DNA of 64,000 bases from Roseovarius aestuarii (lineage in GTDB: Bacteria > Pseudomonadota > Alphaproteobacteria > Rhodobacterales > Rhodobacteraceae). Within the stretch, counting starts at the first letter, position 1. Each line of letters begins with the position of its first letter. Positions 1 to 7,955 of this stretch are shown one piece after another. The stretch covers positions 310,001-374,000 of the forward strand of contig NZ_JAIMIB010000001.1 in the NCBI RefSeq assembly GCF_019966515.1. Direction: 5' to 3'. The position numbers and the translations under genes are program-made. Under the pieces are notes generated by a model. It was not told where the DNA came from and did not search any database. It saw nothing but the letters and a program-made list of their open reading frames with translations.

Positions 1-2
1 AC

Positions 3-323
3 TTCCTCGGCATCCTGATCGGGGCGAATGTTCTGGCGATTGTTGTCTACGCACTTTTCCCACCCGCAGCGATTTTCATCTTCTGGGCGCTCAATGGCTA
101 TCTGCTGGGGATGGAATATTTTCAACTGGCCGCGATGCGCCGTCTGGGGCGGGAGAAAGCCACGGCACTGCGCAAGCAGAACCGGGGCACGATCTGGTTT
201 GCCGGAACGCTGATGGCGATGCCGCTATCGCTGCCATTGGTGAACCTGATCATTCCCATTCTGGGCGCTGCGACCTTCACCCATATCTACCACGCGATCG
301 AAGCACGGCCCCAGAGGCACTAA
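3..323 (+). CDS. EI24/CysZ-like integral membrane protein (3' end only)
   Basis: The frame is open from the window edge to a TAA at 321-323, so only the C-terminal 106 residues are present. It shows two hydrophobic spans (around the motif LIGANVLAIVVYALFPP and around the C-terminal LPLVNLIIPILGAATF), separated by the basic loop MRRLGREKATALRKQ. The order FQLAAMRRLGR, then NRGTIWFAG, then a last membrane span is typical of EI24-domain proteins, the family that contains the sulfate transporter CysZ. Substrate transport cannot be claimed from this fragment. The family is read from pattern recognition only. Confidence 0.75.
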   Translation, partial: FLGILIGANVLAIVVYALFPPAAIFIFWALNGYLLGMEYFQLAAMRRLGREKATALRKQNRGTIWFAGTLMAMPLSLPLVNLIIPILGAATFTHIYHAIEARPQRH

Positions 324-815
324 CCTGTCGACCACGCCACATGGTCACTTTAAGCCCCGTATGTGCCGGCCGCTGTTCGCAAGTGTTCAATTGTATGTTC
401 CAGGAGATCACAGATAGGCAGCCGCCCAGCCCATAGAGCCGAGCGCGCTATTGACTGATCCGGGGATCAATCGAATTTTTCCCACATATCCGCTACTAAT
501 TATATACAAAATCAATATCTTGTTGATCGATCCTAACGTTGATGTGGTTGACAAGCTACTGGCGCAGACAGTTGTTCGACGCCCCGGTTTTCGCCTTGGG
601 AAAAGTCGGATCGGGTTCAACTACCAGAAGCTTGCCATTGAAACCTGAGTTCGACGCCAGGAGCCACGCAGTACGGACCCCCGTGGCGGCCCCGCCGACG
701 ATAACACATCATAGGCATCGTGTTTCGAGGTTGCTGAAAACACCGGAGAATTCACCCTCTAGGGCGAGTCTCCGAAGTTAGTTTCACGATTGGTCTTTCG
801 CAGCTAGGAGTCAGG
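324..815. other. Intergenic region with no intact gene
   Basis: Short open frames here have no ribosome binding site and no recognisable product. The only readable content is the decayed oxidoreductase relic at 499-719. The rest, including the AT-rich stretch near 480-540, shows nothing I can name. Confidence 0.6.
499..719 (-). pseudogene. Decayed N-terminal remnant of a DAO-family FAD-dependent oxidoreductase
   Basis: Read on the minus strand, 719 to 499 resembles the start of D-amino-acid-oxidase-type FAD enzymes. It begins YDV, then VIVGGAATGV (the dinucleotide-binding glycine motif), TAWLLAS, LLVVEPDPTF and ASNNCLRQ, followed by VNHINVRIDQQDIDF. In intact relatives the corresponding stretch reads VVERDPTF...SIRQQFS. 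One base is missing near 704, just after GTG, which breaks the frame. An in-frame TAG at 556-558 interrupts it after LRQ, and two more stops lie at 493-498. Nothing resembling the remaining ~350 residues follows, so this is a truncated relic and not a gene. Confidence 0.6.
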
Positions 816-1523
816 TCAGACCGAGCGAGTGATGCCACCATCGACGCGGATATTCTGGCCGGTGATATAGGCGCCCCCATCGGAAGCGAGGAACGCCACG
901 GTAGCTGCGATTTCGCCATAAGAGCTGCCGTAGCGGCCCATTGGGATCTTGGCCATGAAATCTGCGTTTTCAGGCAGGCTGTCGATGAACCCGGGCAGTA
1001 CGTTGTTCATGCGCACGTTGTCGGCAGCGTATTTATCCGCGAACAGCTTGGAATAGGCGGCCAGCCCGGCACGCATCACCCCCGAGGTCGGGAAGACCGG
1101 GTCAGGTTCGAATGCCGCGAAAGTTGAGATGTTGATGATTGTGCCGGATTTTTGTTCAATCATTATCGGCGCGACAATCCGCGTGGCACGCACAGTGTTC
1201 AGGAAATAGACTTCCATACCCTCGTGCCAATCCTCGTCTGAAATTTCGAGAACAGGCGCACGCGGGCCATGACCGGCAGAGTTGACAAGAACATCCACGC
1301 GCCCCCACTTTTTAATGACTGCATCGACCAGCGCCTGCATGTCTTCGCTGGATTTGTTGGTGCCCGTCATTCCGACGCCACCCAGTTCCTGGGCCAACGC
1401 CTCGCCCTTGCCGGACGAAGACAGAATGGCAACGTTGAAGCCGTCGGCCGCCAGGCGGCGAGCGCTGTCAGCACCCATGCCGCTACCACCACCCATGATG
1501 ATTGCTACTTTCTTGTCAGCCAT
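816..1523 (-). CDS. SDR-family oxidoreductase with an altered catalytic site
   Basis: A Rossmann-fold short-chain dehydrogenase/reductase of 235 residues. The start at MADKK is chosen because GGAGGC sits 7 nt upstream; a longer frame adds only six residues. It has the cofactor motif GGGSGMG (11-17), the NSAG motif (81-84), N110, S133 on the catalytic strand, and the C-terminal GQNIRVDGG seen in FabG-like proteins. The usual YxxxK is missing: the aligned stretch is PTSGVMR, so Tyr becomes S147 and Lys becomes R151. It therefore either catalyses by a different route or has lost redox activity. It is divergent from a LysR regulator gene, which probably controls it. Confidence 0.85.
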   Translation of the reverse strand: MADKKVAIIMGGGSGMGADSARRLAADGFNVAILSSSGKGEALAQELGGVGMTGTNKSSEDMQALVDAVIKKWGRVDVLVNSAGHGPRAPVLEISDEDWHEGMEVYFLNTVRATRIVAPIMIEQKSGTIINISTFAAFEPDPVFPTSGVMRAGLAAYSKLFADKYAADNVRMNNVLPGFIDSLPENADFMAKIPMGRYGSSYGEIAATVAFLASDGGAYITGQNIRVDGGITRSV

Positions 1524-1646
1524 TTTTTGCCTCCGTGACATTCTTGGTTTCAGCTTGGCCCCAACATGGCGTTGCCTTGGGCGTTTGACTAATCAGTAAT
1601 TCTGTTTTAACCCTGTAGAAATTCTATCATCTTTGTGAAACTCATA

Positions 1647-2525
1647 ATGCGCAAAATGCCGCCCTTGAATTCTTTGAAGGCTTTTGAAGCTTCGGGGCGC
1701 CATCTAAACTTCAGGCTCGCAGCCCAAGAGCTTGGCGTCACGCAGGGTGCGGTCGCGCAGCAGGTGCGTGGGCTGGAAGAGTTGTTAAAAATCAAATTGT
1801 TCGAGAGGCACGCGAGGGGCCTTTCTTTAACCGATGAAGGCCGAAGGTATCTGCCGCCAATCCGCCGCGCATTTGATATGATCGCAGAGGCCACAGGGAA
1901 CTTGTCGCCAAAGGATACGGTCGTAACGATCAGTTCTACACCGAGTTTCGCCACAAGATGGCTAGTGCCAAAGCTGGGCCTATTTGCCCAGGACCATCCT
2001 GATATTCGGGTTCGGTTGGACGCTTCCAATGCCCTTGCGAACTTTCAGACGGATGGCGTTGATATTGCTATTCGGCAGGGCAAGCCGCCTTTTGGCCCCG
2101 GTCTTGTGTCAGAGTTGCTTTTCGCTGACGAGTTGATTGCTGTTTGCCACCCGGATATTGCCGATGGCTCCAACCCGATCCAATCACCTGAAGACCTGCT
2201 CACCCATGTTCTGCTTGAAGATACCCACGGCCAATGGCCCCTGTTCCTTGAGGCAGCTCTGGGGGAATTAGCGGTCTCAGATTTGAAAACTATGGCGTTC
2301 AGCCAAACGTCGATGGCCATTGATGCAGCAATTGCGGGCCAGGGTGTAACACTTGCCAATCAGGAATTCGTGCAAGGAGACCTTCAAGCAAATCGTCTGT
2401 GCCAACCCTTTTCATTTTCCACGACGACAGAGGAAGGGTATCATGTTGTGGCCCCTCGAAACCCGAGGAACCCAAGCATTGTCGCGATTGTGAATGATTG
2501 GTTTGCCAAGCAATCACAGCCTTGA
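1647..2525 (+). CDS. LysR-family transcriptional regulator (GcvA-like)
   Basis: A 292-residue LysR regulator. The N-terminal winged helix-turn-helix reads LNSLKAFEASGRHLNF, then LAAQELGVTQGAVAQQV and LFERHARGLSLT (about residues 8-65). A type-2 periplasmic-binding-like effector domain follows and contains SSTPSFATRWLVPKL. The PPLNSLKAFEA start and the TQGAVAQQV helix are characteristic of the GcvA/AmpR-like branch. ATG at 1647 is preferred over an in-frame GTG at 1635; a second ATG lies at 1656, and no strong ribosome binding site decides between them. It is divergently transcribed from the SDR gene, the usual layout for a LysR regulator and its target. The inducer is unknown. Confidence 0.88.
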   Translation: MRKMPPLNSLKAFEASGRHLNFRLAAQELGVTQGAVAQQVRGLEELLKIKLFERHARGLSLTDEGRRYLPPIRRAFDMIAEATGNLSPKDTVVTISSTPSFATRWLVPKLGLFAQDHPDIRVRLDASNALANFQTDGVDIAIRQGKPPFGPGLVSELLFADELIAVCHPDIADGSNPIQSPEDLLTHVLLEDTHGQWPLFLEAALGELAVSDLKTMAFSQTSMAIDAAIAGQGVTLANQEFVQGDLQANRLCQPFSFSTTTEEGYHVVAPRNPRNPSIVAIVNDWFAKQSQP

Positions 2526-2840
2526 GGACCACATTCACAGAGATCAACGCGTTGCATCAGCGGAAATTCTAAACTAGCCGGTCGAGTTGACGGTGCGAAC
2601 GCCCGCTTCACCCGCTGCATGATCGCGCGTAAATCAAGAGATGTCGCACAATACACGAACGGCGGCGTTGGCGGCCCACGCCGCAGCAATCCGAACCTGT
2701 GGTTTAGAATGGCTCTGGGCTGGCGTGCGGCGACGGTTTAACTGACCTATGCGCCGATGTTGTAGCGCACCTGTAGCCAGCTTCGAAGCACCTTGCCGAT
2801 GCCGTGCGGTAAACAAATGTGCGAGCTGGCCGCCCGTCAG
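2526..2840. other. Intergenic region, nothing recognised
   Basis: This gap lies between the convergent ends of the LysR gene and the nitronate monooxygenase gene. It contains only short frames without ribosome binding sites. I see no clear terminator, repeat or RNA. Confidence 0.5.
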
Positions 2841-3815
2841 CTAAGAAGAGTTAGGGTCGGCCGACCAAGACCGCCTGCTTGCATGCGCTTGTTGCATTAG
2901 GGTTCGCGCGATGTCTTCCGCCCCAAGCGTATTCCCGATCAACCCGATACCTTCGCCCAAAAACGCCGCGGCTATCGACGGGTCACCACCGCTCTGCGCG
3001 TCGAACCAGAACCTTTGCTGTGCCTCAAGATCGTCAATCAGAGCGTTTTCGGCACCATGCCAGTTTCCGATGAAAGCATTGCGCAGCACCCGGGCGGTAT
3101 ACCGTTCAGGCCAGTTATACCCGCGAATGACATCAAGCACCCGGGTACGAATGGTTTCATCGCCTGATGTCCGAAGTGCCGCCTTCAACACGCGAGGGTG
3201 CACCAGCGCCTCGTTGGAGACCAGGTAACGTGTGCCGACGACGACGCCGTCAGCGCCAAGCGCCAACGCAGCGGCAAGACCGCGCCCGTCAGAAATGCCG
3301 CCCGCAGCAGCCAGCGCCACCGCCAGATTTCGCCTTGAAATCTCGTCCGCAACTTCAGGTACCAGCGCCATTGTTCCCCGGCTCTCACCGTGGCCACCGG
3401 CCTCGGTACCCTGCGCCACAATGACATCCGCACCAATGTCCATCGCATGGCGGGCATCTTCCAACGTCTGGATTTGACAGATGAGCGGCACGCCAGCTTG
3501 TGAAACCGTTTTGGCAAATGGCGCCGGATCACCGAAAGACAGGAAAATCGCCTGTGCCCCATACTCCAGCGCTTTCGGCAACAGCCATGGGCGCTCGGAC
3601 AGCGCCCATGTAATAAAGCCGCATCCGACCATTGCATCACCGGCAATCGCAAATTGCCGGTCAATCCAGTCCGGATCGCCATATCCGCCTCCGATCATGC
3701 CCAGGGCGCCGCTGCGCGAGGCCGCCGCCGCCAGTTTTCCACCAGCGGCGAAAGCCATCGGTGCCTGGATGATCGGATGGGCGACCCCCAGGCGGTCGGT
3801 CAGACGTGTCTTCAC
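2841..3815 (-). CDS. Nitronate monooxygenase-family flavoprotein
   Basis: A 324-residue TIM-barrel FMN protein of the nitronate monooxygenase / 2-nitropropane dioxygenase family. Members oxidise alkyl nitronates to carbonyl compounds and nitrite using FMN and O2. Visible marks are HPIIQAPMAFAAGG near the N-terminus, the phosphate-binding stretch VIVAQGTEAGGHGES, then AAGGISDGRGLAAALALGADGVVVGTR. The GTG start at 3815 is chosen because it overlaps the TGA of the upstream tautomerase gene (GTGA), indicating translational coupling; the frame runs open further upstream but through other genes. It is the last gene of the GST / NTF2-like / tautomerase operon. Enoyl reductase FabK shares the fold, but the sequence style favours nitronate monooxygenase. 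Confidence 0.85.
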   Translation of the reverse strand: MKTRLTDRLGVAHPIIQAPMAFAAGGKLAAAASRSGALGMIGGGYGDPDWIDRQFAIAGDAMVGCGFITWALSERPWLLPKALEYGAQAIFLSFGDPAPFAKTVSQAGVPLICQIQTLEDARHAMDIGADVIVAQGTEAGGHGESRGTMALVPEVADEISRRNLAVALAAAGGISDGRGLAAALALGADGVVVGTRYLVSNEALVHPRVLKAALRTSGDETIRTRVLDVIRGYNWPERYTARVLRNAFIGNWHGAENALIDDLEAQQRFWFDAQSGGDPSIAAAFLGEGIGLIGNTLGAEDIARTLMQQAHASRRSWSADPNSS

Positions 3816-4033
3816 GATCGTGCTTTTCGGTATTCCGGCACCGGTAATCCGCCGATACCCCAGTCTTCCAGAGCGACTTCTTCGATAATCACAAATGTGG
3901 TTGAAGGATCCTTGCCCAGAACCCGTTGCAAAAGATCCGTGACCCCCGCAATCAGCCGGGTTTTGTCCTCGGGGCCGGGCCCGCGGCCATCCGGGCCGCC
4001 CTCGCGCGTGATTTTGATATTCACATATGGCAT
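3812..4033 (-). CDS. 4-oxalocrotonate tautomerase-family protein
   Basis: A 73-residue protein beginning MPYVNIKI. After Met removal, Pro1 is the general base of the tautomerase superfamily. The length and the pattern (beta strand, helix KTRLIAGVTDLLQRVLG, second strand TTFVIIEEV, then a GIGG turn) match 4-oxalocrotonate tautomerase-like hexameric enzymes. The substrate is not evident. It sits between the NTF2-like gene and nitronate monooxygenase, with coupled translation to the latter. Together with the GST upstream this suggests catabolism or detoxification of a small electrophilic or nitro compound, which is inference. Confidence 0.85.
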   Translation of the reverse strand: MPYVNIKITREGGPDGRGPGPEDKTRLIAGVTDLLQRVLGKDPSTTFVIIEEVALEDWGIGGLPVPEYRKARS

Positions 4034-4036
4034 TTC

Positions 4037-4417
4037 TCAACCCTCCTGCGGCGCGTAGGCAAAAACCTTTGCTACGATCCGCCATGCAGGGCCGTGTCGA
4101 ACAAGGGTCAGGCAATCGATGTAGTCACGGCCCATCATCGTCATGCGGGCCGTCACGCGGGCAAGGCGCGTGCTGGCAAAGGCTATCTCCAGAATGGCGT
4201 CATGGCGGGGCTCGGCATGTTTTGCCGGCGGTTCACGCTGATCGATACGGGACATGTAAGTGTCCAGATCGAGATACATCTCGTCCCCATCCGTGGCGCC
4301 GATATAGGAAAGCCTTGGGTGAAACACGTCGCGCAGCCGTGTGCTATCGGCGTGATAGAGTCCGTCAAAATATGCCTGCATGAGCCGCGATACCTCGGCA
4401 ACGTTGTCGGGCGTCAT
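4037..4417 (-). CDS. NTF2-like / putative lumazine-binding family protein
   Basis: A 126-residue alpha+beta barrel protein. It starts at MTPDNVAEVSRLMQAYFDGL, and its ATG overlaps the TGA of the GST gene (ATGA at 4414-4417). FHPRLSYIGATDGDEMYLDLDTYM and the C-terminal DYIDCLTLVRHGPAWRIVAKVFAY follow the pattern of the Lumazine_bd_2 (SnoaL/NTF2-like) family. These proteins are usually small-molecule binders or isomerase-like enzymes with no fixed reaction. The coupled position in the operon supports a shared pathway with the GST, tautomerase and nitronate monooxygenase. Confidence 0.75.
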   Translation of the reverse strand: MTPDNVAEVSRLMQAYFDGLYHADSTRLRDVFHPRLSYIGATDGDEMYLDLDTYMSRIDQREPPAKHAEPRHDAILEIAFASTRLARVTARMTMMGRDYIDCLTLVRHGPAWRIVAKVFAYAPQEG

Positions 4418-5025
4418 TGCAACAATCCTTCTGCATGCAGCGCGCGCTGCACCGCGGGTCTTGCGGCGATGCGGGCGACAAACGCGTTCAGGCCCGGCCA
4501 ACTCTTCAGATCGATACCTGTGAAATTCGCCCAGTTCGCCACCACAAAAAGATAGGCATCGGCAATGGTGAACTGCCCGGGCACCAACGTGTCCCGGTCG
4601 TCCGACAAAAGCTCTTCCAGGTGCTCGAACTTTTTCCCGACAGCCTCACGCGCCAGCGCCTTTTGTTCTTCGCTCGCCCCGTCACGGAACAAGGCGCCAA
4701 AGGCCTTGTGCAGCTCGGAAGACACAAACGTGAGCTGTTCCAGCATGCGGGCGCGCTGCCGGGTACCCACCGCCGGAGCGAGATTTGCATCGGGATTGCT
4801 GTCGGCAAGATGTTGAAGGATCGCCGGCCCCTCGGTCAACAACTCTCCGTCGTCGAGCTGCAGGGTGGGCACATAACCCTTGCGATTGATCAGCGTGTAG
4901 TCGGCGCCGCTTTCCGTACGCTGGGTCGCGGTATCCACGGCTTCGATCTCGAACGCCGTTCCGATTTCCCGAAGGGCGATGTGGCTGGCAAGCGAACAGG
5001 CCCCGGCTTTGTAGAAAAGTTTCAT
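4414..5025 (-). CDS. Glutathione S-transferase, beta-class-like
   Basis: A 203-residue cytosolic GST. The thioredoxin-like N-terminal domain begins MKLFYKAGACSLASHI, with C10 at the position that defines beta-class (GstA-like) enzymes. The glutathione-binding segments GYVPTLQLDDG (cis-Pro) and LTEGPAILQHLAD follow, then an all-helical C-terminal domain. It would conjugate glutathione to electrophiles or bind ligands. It is the first gene of a four-gene operon and is divergent from an HxlR-type regulator, with a 126-bp intergenic region containing repeated GTTACYT elements. This suggests induction by an electrophilic compound. Confidence 0.9.
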   Translation of the reverse strand: MKLFYKAGACSLASHIALREIGTAFEIEAVDTATQRTESGADYTLINRKGYVPTLQLDDGELLTEGPAILQHLADSNPDANLAPAVGTRQRARMLEQLTFVSSELHKAFGALFRDGASEEQKALAREAVGKKFEHLEELLSDDRDTLVPGQFTIADAYLFVVANWANFTGIDLKSWPGLNAFVARIAARPAVQRALHAEGLLQ

Positions 5026-5105
5026 CTCGTGGTCATTCCCATTTCGTTTTGAAGGTGACCCCGAGATGACAGCATGAATTTCTCTTTACAACTAGATTAC
5101 CAAAA

Positions 5106-5148
5106 GTTACCTATAGAAAAGAGTTACTTTGGAGAAACTTGGTTACTT
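5106..5148. promoter_or_regulatory. Three direct GTTAC(C/T)T repeats, candidate HxlR operator
   Basis: The heptamers GTTACCT (5106-5112), GTTACTT (5123-5129) and GTTACTT (5142-5148) are spaced 17 and 19 nt apart, upstream of the preferred HxlR start at 5152 and within the region shared with the divergent GST operon. The repetition is seen directly; binding by the adjacent HxlR protein is inference. Confidence 0.45.
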
Positions 5149-5151
5149 AAT

Positions 5152-5526
5152 ATGTCTTTGAAAATGCGAAAAAATAGAGGCGAAAAGCCACCGGAACCTT
5201 GCATGCTGACTGAATGCATGGCGGTGATTTCCGGTGCTTGGGCGCCCAACGTAATCTGGTGTTTGCGGGCGGGGCCGCGCCGCTTCAGCGAGTTGCGTGC
5301 GGACATTCCGCCGATTTCGGCAAAAGTTCTATCTACGCGCTTGAGTGAGTTGGAAGACAAAGGTGTTCTTTTGCGCCATGTGCGACGAACCTCTCCACCA
5401 TCGACAGAATACGAGCTTACCCCTCTTGGAGCAGAATTGCTGCCTGCTCTCGACGCAATCGTTCAGGTAGGTCATCGTCTCAAGTCCAGAAGATTGACTA
5501 CCGGACGTCCCAGCGTATCGGCTTAG
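5152..5526 (+). CDS. HxlR-family winged-helix transcriptional regulator
   Basis: A 124-residue HxlR/MarR-like regulator. The characteristic segments are CMLTECMAVISGAWAPNVIWCLRAGPRRFSEL, PPISAKVLSTRLSELEDKGVLLR and the wing region PPSTEYELTPLGAEL. The two cysteines in the CMLTEC region could make it redox- or electrophile-responsive, as seen in some family members. The start at MSLKMRK is preferred; the longer frame from 5074 would run through the repeated GTTACYT elements and carry a non-conserved N-terminus. It probably regulates the divergent GST to nitronate monooxygenase operon and itself. Confidence 0.8.
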   Translation: MSLKMRKNRGEKPPEPCMLTECMAVISGAWAPNVIWCLRAGPRRFSELRADIPPISAKVLSTRLSELEDKGVLLRHVRRTSPPSTEYELTPLGAELLPALDAIVQVGHRLKSRRLTTGRPSVSA

Positions 5527-5688
5527 AAGGTCTTCAGATTGCCAGCTAAGTGAATGGAAATCAGACGAATATATCTTTCAAGTCACCCTCGCGGGCGAAA
5601 CCGGAATCGGACGTTGATCCTATGAAACGAATGACAGATTTGTCGGTTCAGTCATCAATCGATCCGGATCAATACTCTATTAATGTGC

Positions 5689-5961
5689 CTACGGCTGGCC
5701 CATGCGGTTGAACATGTCTATATCGCGCACGGTAATTTTGCCGGTGATGATGATATAGGCTGCAATCGCCCAGAGCACGGCCGCGACGATGGTGGTAATC
5801 ACCGCCTTTTTCTTCAGGTGATGTTGCTGTGGCGATCCATCGTGGGTGCCGGGGACCACGTCGCCCGCCTCTCCTTGTGTCTGGATACGAATGGGCAGTG
5901 CGACCAGGAAGGTCATGAACCAGAACACCAGATAGAGGACGATCCCCGAGGCGACGCCCAT
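5689..5961 (-). CDS. DUF1467 family small membrane protein
   Basis: A 90-residue protein with two transmembrane spans (GIVLYLVFWFMTFLVALP and VITTIVAAVLWAIAAYIII) joined by a charged loop that includes VVPGTHDGSPQ. This matches the DUF1467 family, which is common in alphaproteobacteria next to methylmalonyl-CoA epimerase. The start overlaps the stop of the epimerase gene by one base (TGATG), so the two are translated together. No function is established for the family. Confidence 0.8.
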   Translation of the reverse strand: MGVASGIVLYLVFWFMTFLVALPIRIQTQGEAGDVVPGTHDGSPQQHHLKKKAVITTIVAAVLWAIAAYIIITGKITVRDIDMFNRMGQP

Positions 5962-6365
5962 CAGACCTGCTCCAGCTCGACCAGGCAGCCGTTGAAATCC
6001 TTGGGGTGCAGGAAGAGGACCGGCTTGCCGTGGGCACCGATCTTGGGCTCTCCATTGCCCAGAACCCGTGCACCGGTCGCCTGCAGATGATCGCGCGCCG
6101 CGATGATATCCTCGACCTCATAGCAGACATGATGGATGCCGCCCGCCGGGTTCTTTTCCAAGAAGCCGTTGATCGGGCTGTTATCTCCAAGGGGATACAG
6201 CAGTTCGACCTTGGTATTGGGCAGTTCGATGAACACCACTGTGACGCCGTGATCCGGTTCATCCTGCGGTGCGCCGACATTGGCGCCCAGGGCATTGCGA
6301 TACTGGGCCGCTGCGGCATCAAGGTCCGGAACGGCGATGGCGACGTGATTGAGGCGTCCGATCAT
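5961..6365 (-). CDS. mce: Methylmalonyl-CoA epimerase
   Basis: A 134-residue vicinal-oxygen-chelate protein starting MIGRLNHVAIAVPDLDAA. It interconverts (R)- and (S)-methylmalonyl-CoA in propionyl-CoA assimilation. Typical features are the metal-binding His in LNHVAIAVPD, the paired strands KVELLYPLGDNSPI, GGIHHVCYEV (second His) and CLVELEQV (Glu ligand). The length is normal. It is followed, with a one-base overlap, by the DUF1467 gene. A propionyl-CoA route is relevant because the alkane-oxidation island further along could feed C3 carbon, but that link is inference. Confidence 0.92.
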   Translation of the reverse strand: MIGRLNHVAIAVPDLDAAAAQYRNALGANVGAPQDEPDHGVTVVFIELPNTKVELLYPLGDNSPINGFLEKNPAGGIHHVCYEVEDIIAARDHLQATGARVLGNGEPKIGAHGKPVLFLHPKDFNGCLVELEQV

Positions 6366-6515
6366 GGTCAAATCCTTCTGCAAGCAGTTTGGCGTTGTTA
6401 TGGGGGCAGTGGCGCGCGCTGACAAGCGACAGAGGGACGCAACCCCGCGATTAACCAACCGTTAGTCAAGTGGGCGTAATTGTGTTCGGGTCGTTGCAGC
6501 TTAAGGAGCAGAAAG

Positions 6516-7232
6516 ATGGATGATCTAAGCGATCTGCCGCCGATGCGGATGCCAACCAGCAATCGCCCCCTTTTGGGCATGACCGTACTGGTGGTCGAAG
6601 ACAGCCGGTTTACCTGCGAAGCGCTGCGATTGATGTGTCTGCGCAGCGGGGCGCGGATCAGGCGGGCGGATTGCCTGCGTTCGGCACGGCGTCACCTGCG
6701 GGTCTACCGCCCGTCGATTGCCATTGTCGATCTTGGCCTGCCGGATGGCTCGGGCACCGATCTGATTGAGGATCTGAACAATGCCACCCCAAGGGTTGGC
6801 GTGATTATGGCCACCAGCGGCGATGACAATCTGGAAGGGGCTGCACTGGCCGCTGGCGCCGACGGTTTTCTGGCGAAACCGCTCAGCAGTGTTGGCGCGT
6901 TTCAACAGGCCATTCTGGACAAGCTGCCGGCTGACAGGCGCCCCTCTGGCCCACGTGTGCTGAGCGACGATGTAATCAATCCCGACCCGGTGGCCTATCG
7001 CGATGACATGAGCCACGTTGCCAACCTGCTGGATGACCATCAGGAAGGGCCGGTGCTGGATTATGTGTTACAATTCCTGGGCGGCGTCGCCCGGAGCGCC
7101 GATGATCACCCGCTGGAAGAGGCCGCAACCGAGTTGGCAGACAGCCTTGCCGACAAGACGGCCCTGCCTGCGAAATTCGCCCGCCTCGCCGGGTTGGTGC
7201 AGGAACGTCTGAACCAGCGCATCGCTATCTGA
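6516..7232 (+). CDS. Response regulator receiver protein with an uncharacterised helical C-terminus
   Basis: A 238-residue protein with an AAGGAG ribosome binding site 7 nt before the chosen ATG. The receiver domain spans about residues 20-135: acidic pocket E28-D29, predicted phosphoacceptor D72 in IAIVDLGLPDGSG, T100/S101 and K121 in FLAKPLS. No DNA-binding or enzymatic domain follows. The C-terminal ~100 residues look helical (DDMSHVANLLDDHQEG, VLDYVLQFLGGVAR, EEAATELADSLADK). The output is therefore probably protein-protein interaction. No histidine kinase gene is adjacent. Confidence 0.82.
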   Translation: MDDLSDLPPMRMPTSNRPLLGMTVLVVEDSRFTCEALRLMCLRSGARIRRADCLRSARRHLRVYRPSIAIVDLGLPDGSGTDLIEDLNNATPRVGVIMATSGDDNLEGAALAAGADGFLAKPLSSVGAFQQAILDKLPADRRPSGPRVLSDDVINPDPVAYRDDMSHVANLLDDHQEGPVLDYVLQFLGGVARSADDHPLEEAATELADSLADKTALPAKFARLAGLVQERLNQRIAI

Positions 7233-7238
7233 ATACCG

Positions 7239-7955
7239 CTACAGCGACGGATCGCTCGCCTGTCGTATCGGGCTGGTCAGATCACTCAGGCGTGCTTGTT
7301 GATCGCCCGCCTCATCGAAATTCTCCGGTGAGAGCCACTGCTGAAACGCCTTCCGAAGAGCAGGCCATTCGCTGTCAACCGCCGCAAGCCATGCGGTATC
7401 GCGATTGCGTGCTTTCACGATGGTCGCCTGCCGGAAAACTCCCTCATAACTAAGCCCCAATCGTTGTGCCGCCCGCCGTGATGGTTGGTTCAGGGCATCA
7501 CATTTCCATTCATAGCGCCGGTAGCCCGCCTCAAACGCCCATTGCATCATCAGGTACATCGCCTCGGTCGCAGCGCGGGTACGCTGTAGGCACGGCGCCA
7601 TCGCGATATAGCCAACCTCTATGGAACCCGAGACCGGTTTGATCCGCAAATAGGACGCAAATCCACCAAACGCCTCGCATTCCTTGTCATAGATCGCATA
7701 GAAGACAATATCGTCCTTGCCCGTCGCCTCCTGCATCCAGCGATGGAACTCGGCTGCTGAGGCAAACGGCCCGGCAGGCATGTAATCCCAGACCCAGTCG
7801 TGCCCCTCGAACGCCTTATAAAGCAACGCCGCATGAACATCGGCTGACAACAACTCCAACCGGGCATAGCCTCCCTCCAAGACCTCTCCCGACGGGAGCG
7901 GGGGCACACGCCAGTTTTCAACGACCGGTCCGACGGGTCTGGGTTTGGATGTCAT
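7239..7955 (-). CDS. GNAT-family N-acetyltransferase (RimJ/RimL-like)
   Basis: A 238-residue acetyltransferase with GGAGGT just before the ATG. It carries the RimJ/RimL pattern: VGYIAMAPCLQRTRAATEAMYLMMQWAFE (acetyl-CoA-binding loop and helix), then YEWKCDALNQPSRRAAQRLGLSYEGVFR. The family acetylates amino groups of proteins, amino acids or small molecules; the substrate here is unknown. The C-terminal ~50 residues extend beyond the domain. It stands alone, ending a few bases after the convergent response regulator gene. Confidence 0.88.
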   Translation of the reverse strand: MTSKPRPVGPVVENWRVPPLPSGEVLEGGYARLELLSADVHAALLYKAFEGHDWVWDYMPAGPFASAAEFHRWMQEATGKDDIVFYAIYDKECEAFGGFASYLRIKPVSGSIEVGYIAMAPCLQRTRAATEAMYLMMQWAFEAGYRRYEWKCDALNQPSRRAAQRLGLSYEGVFRQATIVKARNRDTAWLAAVDSEWPALRKAFQQWLSPENFDEAGDQQARLSDLTSPIRQASDPSL

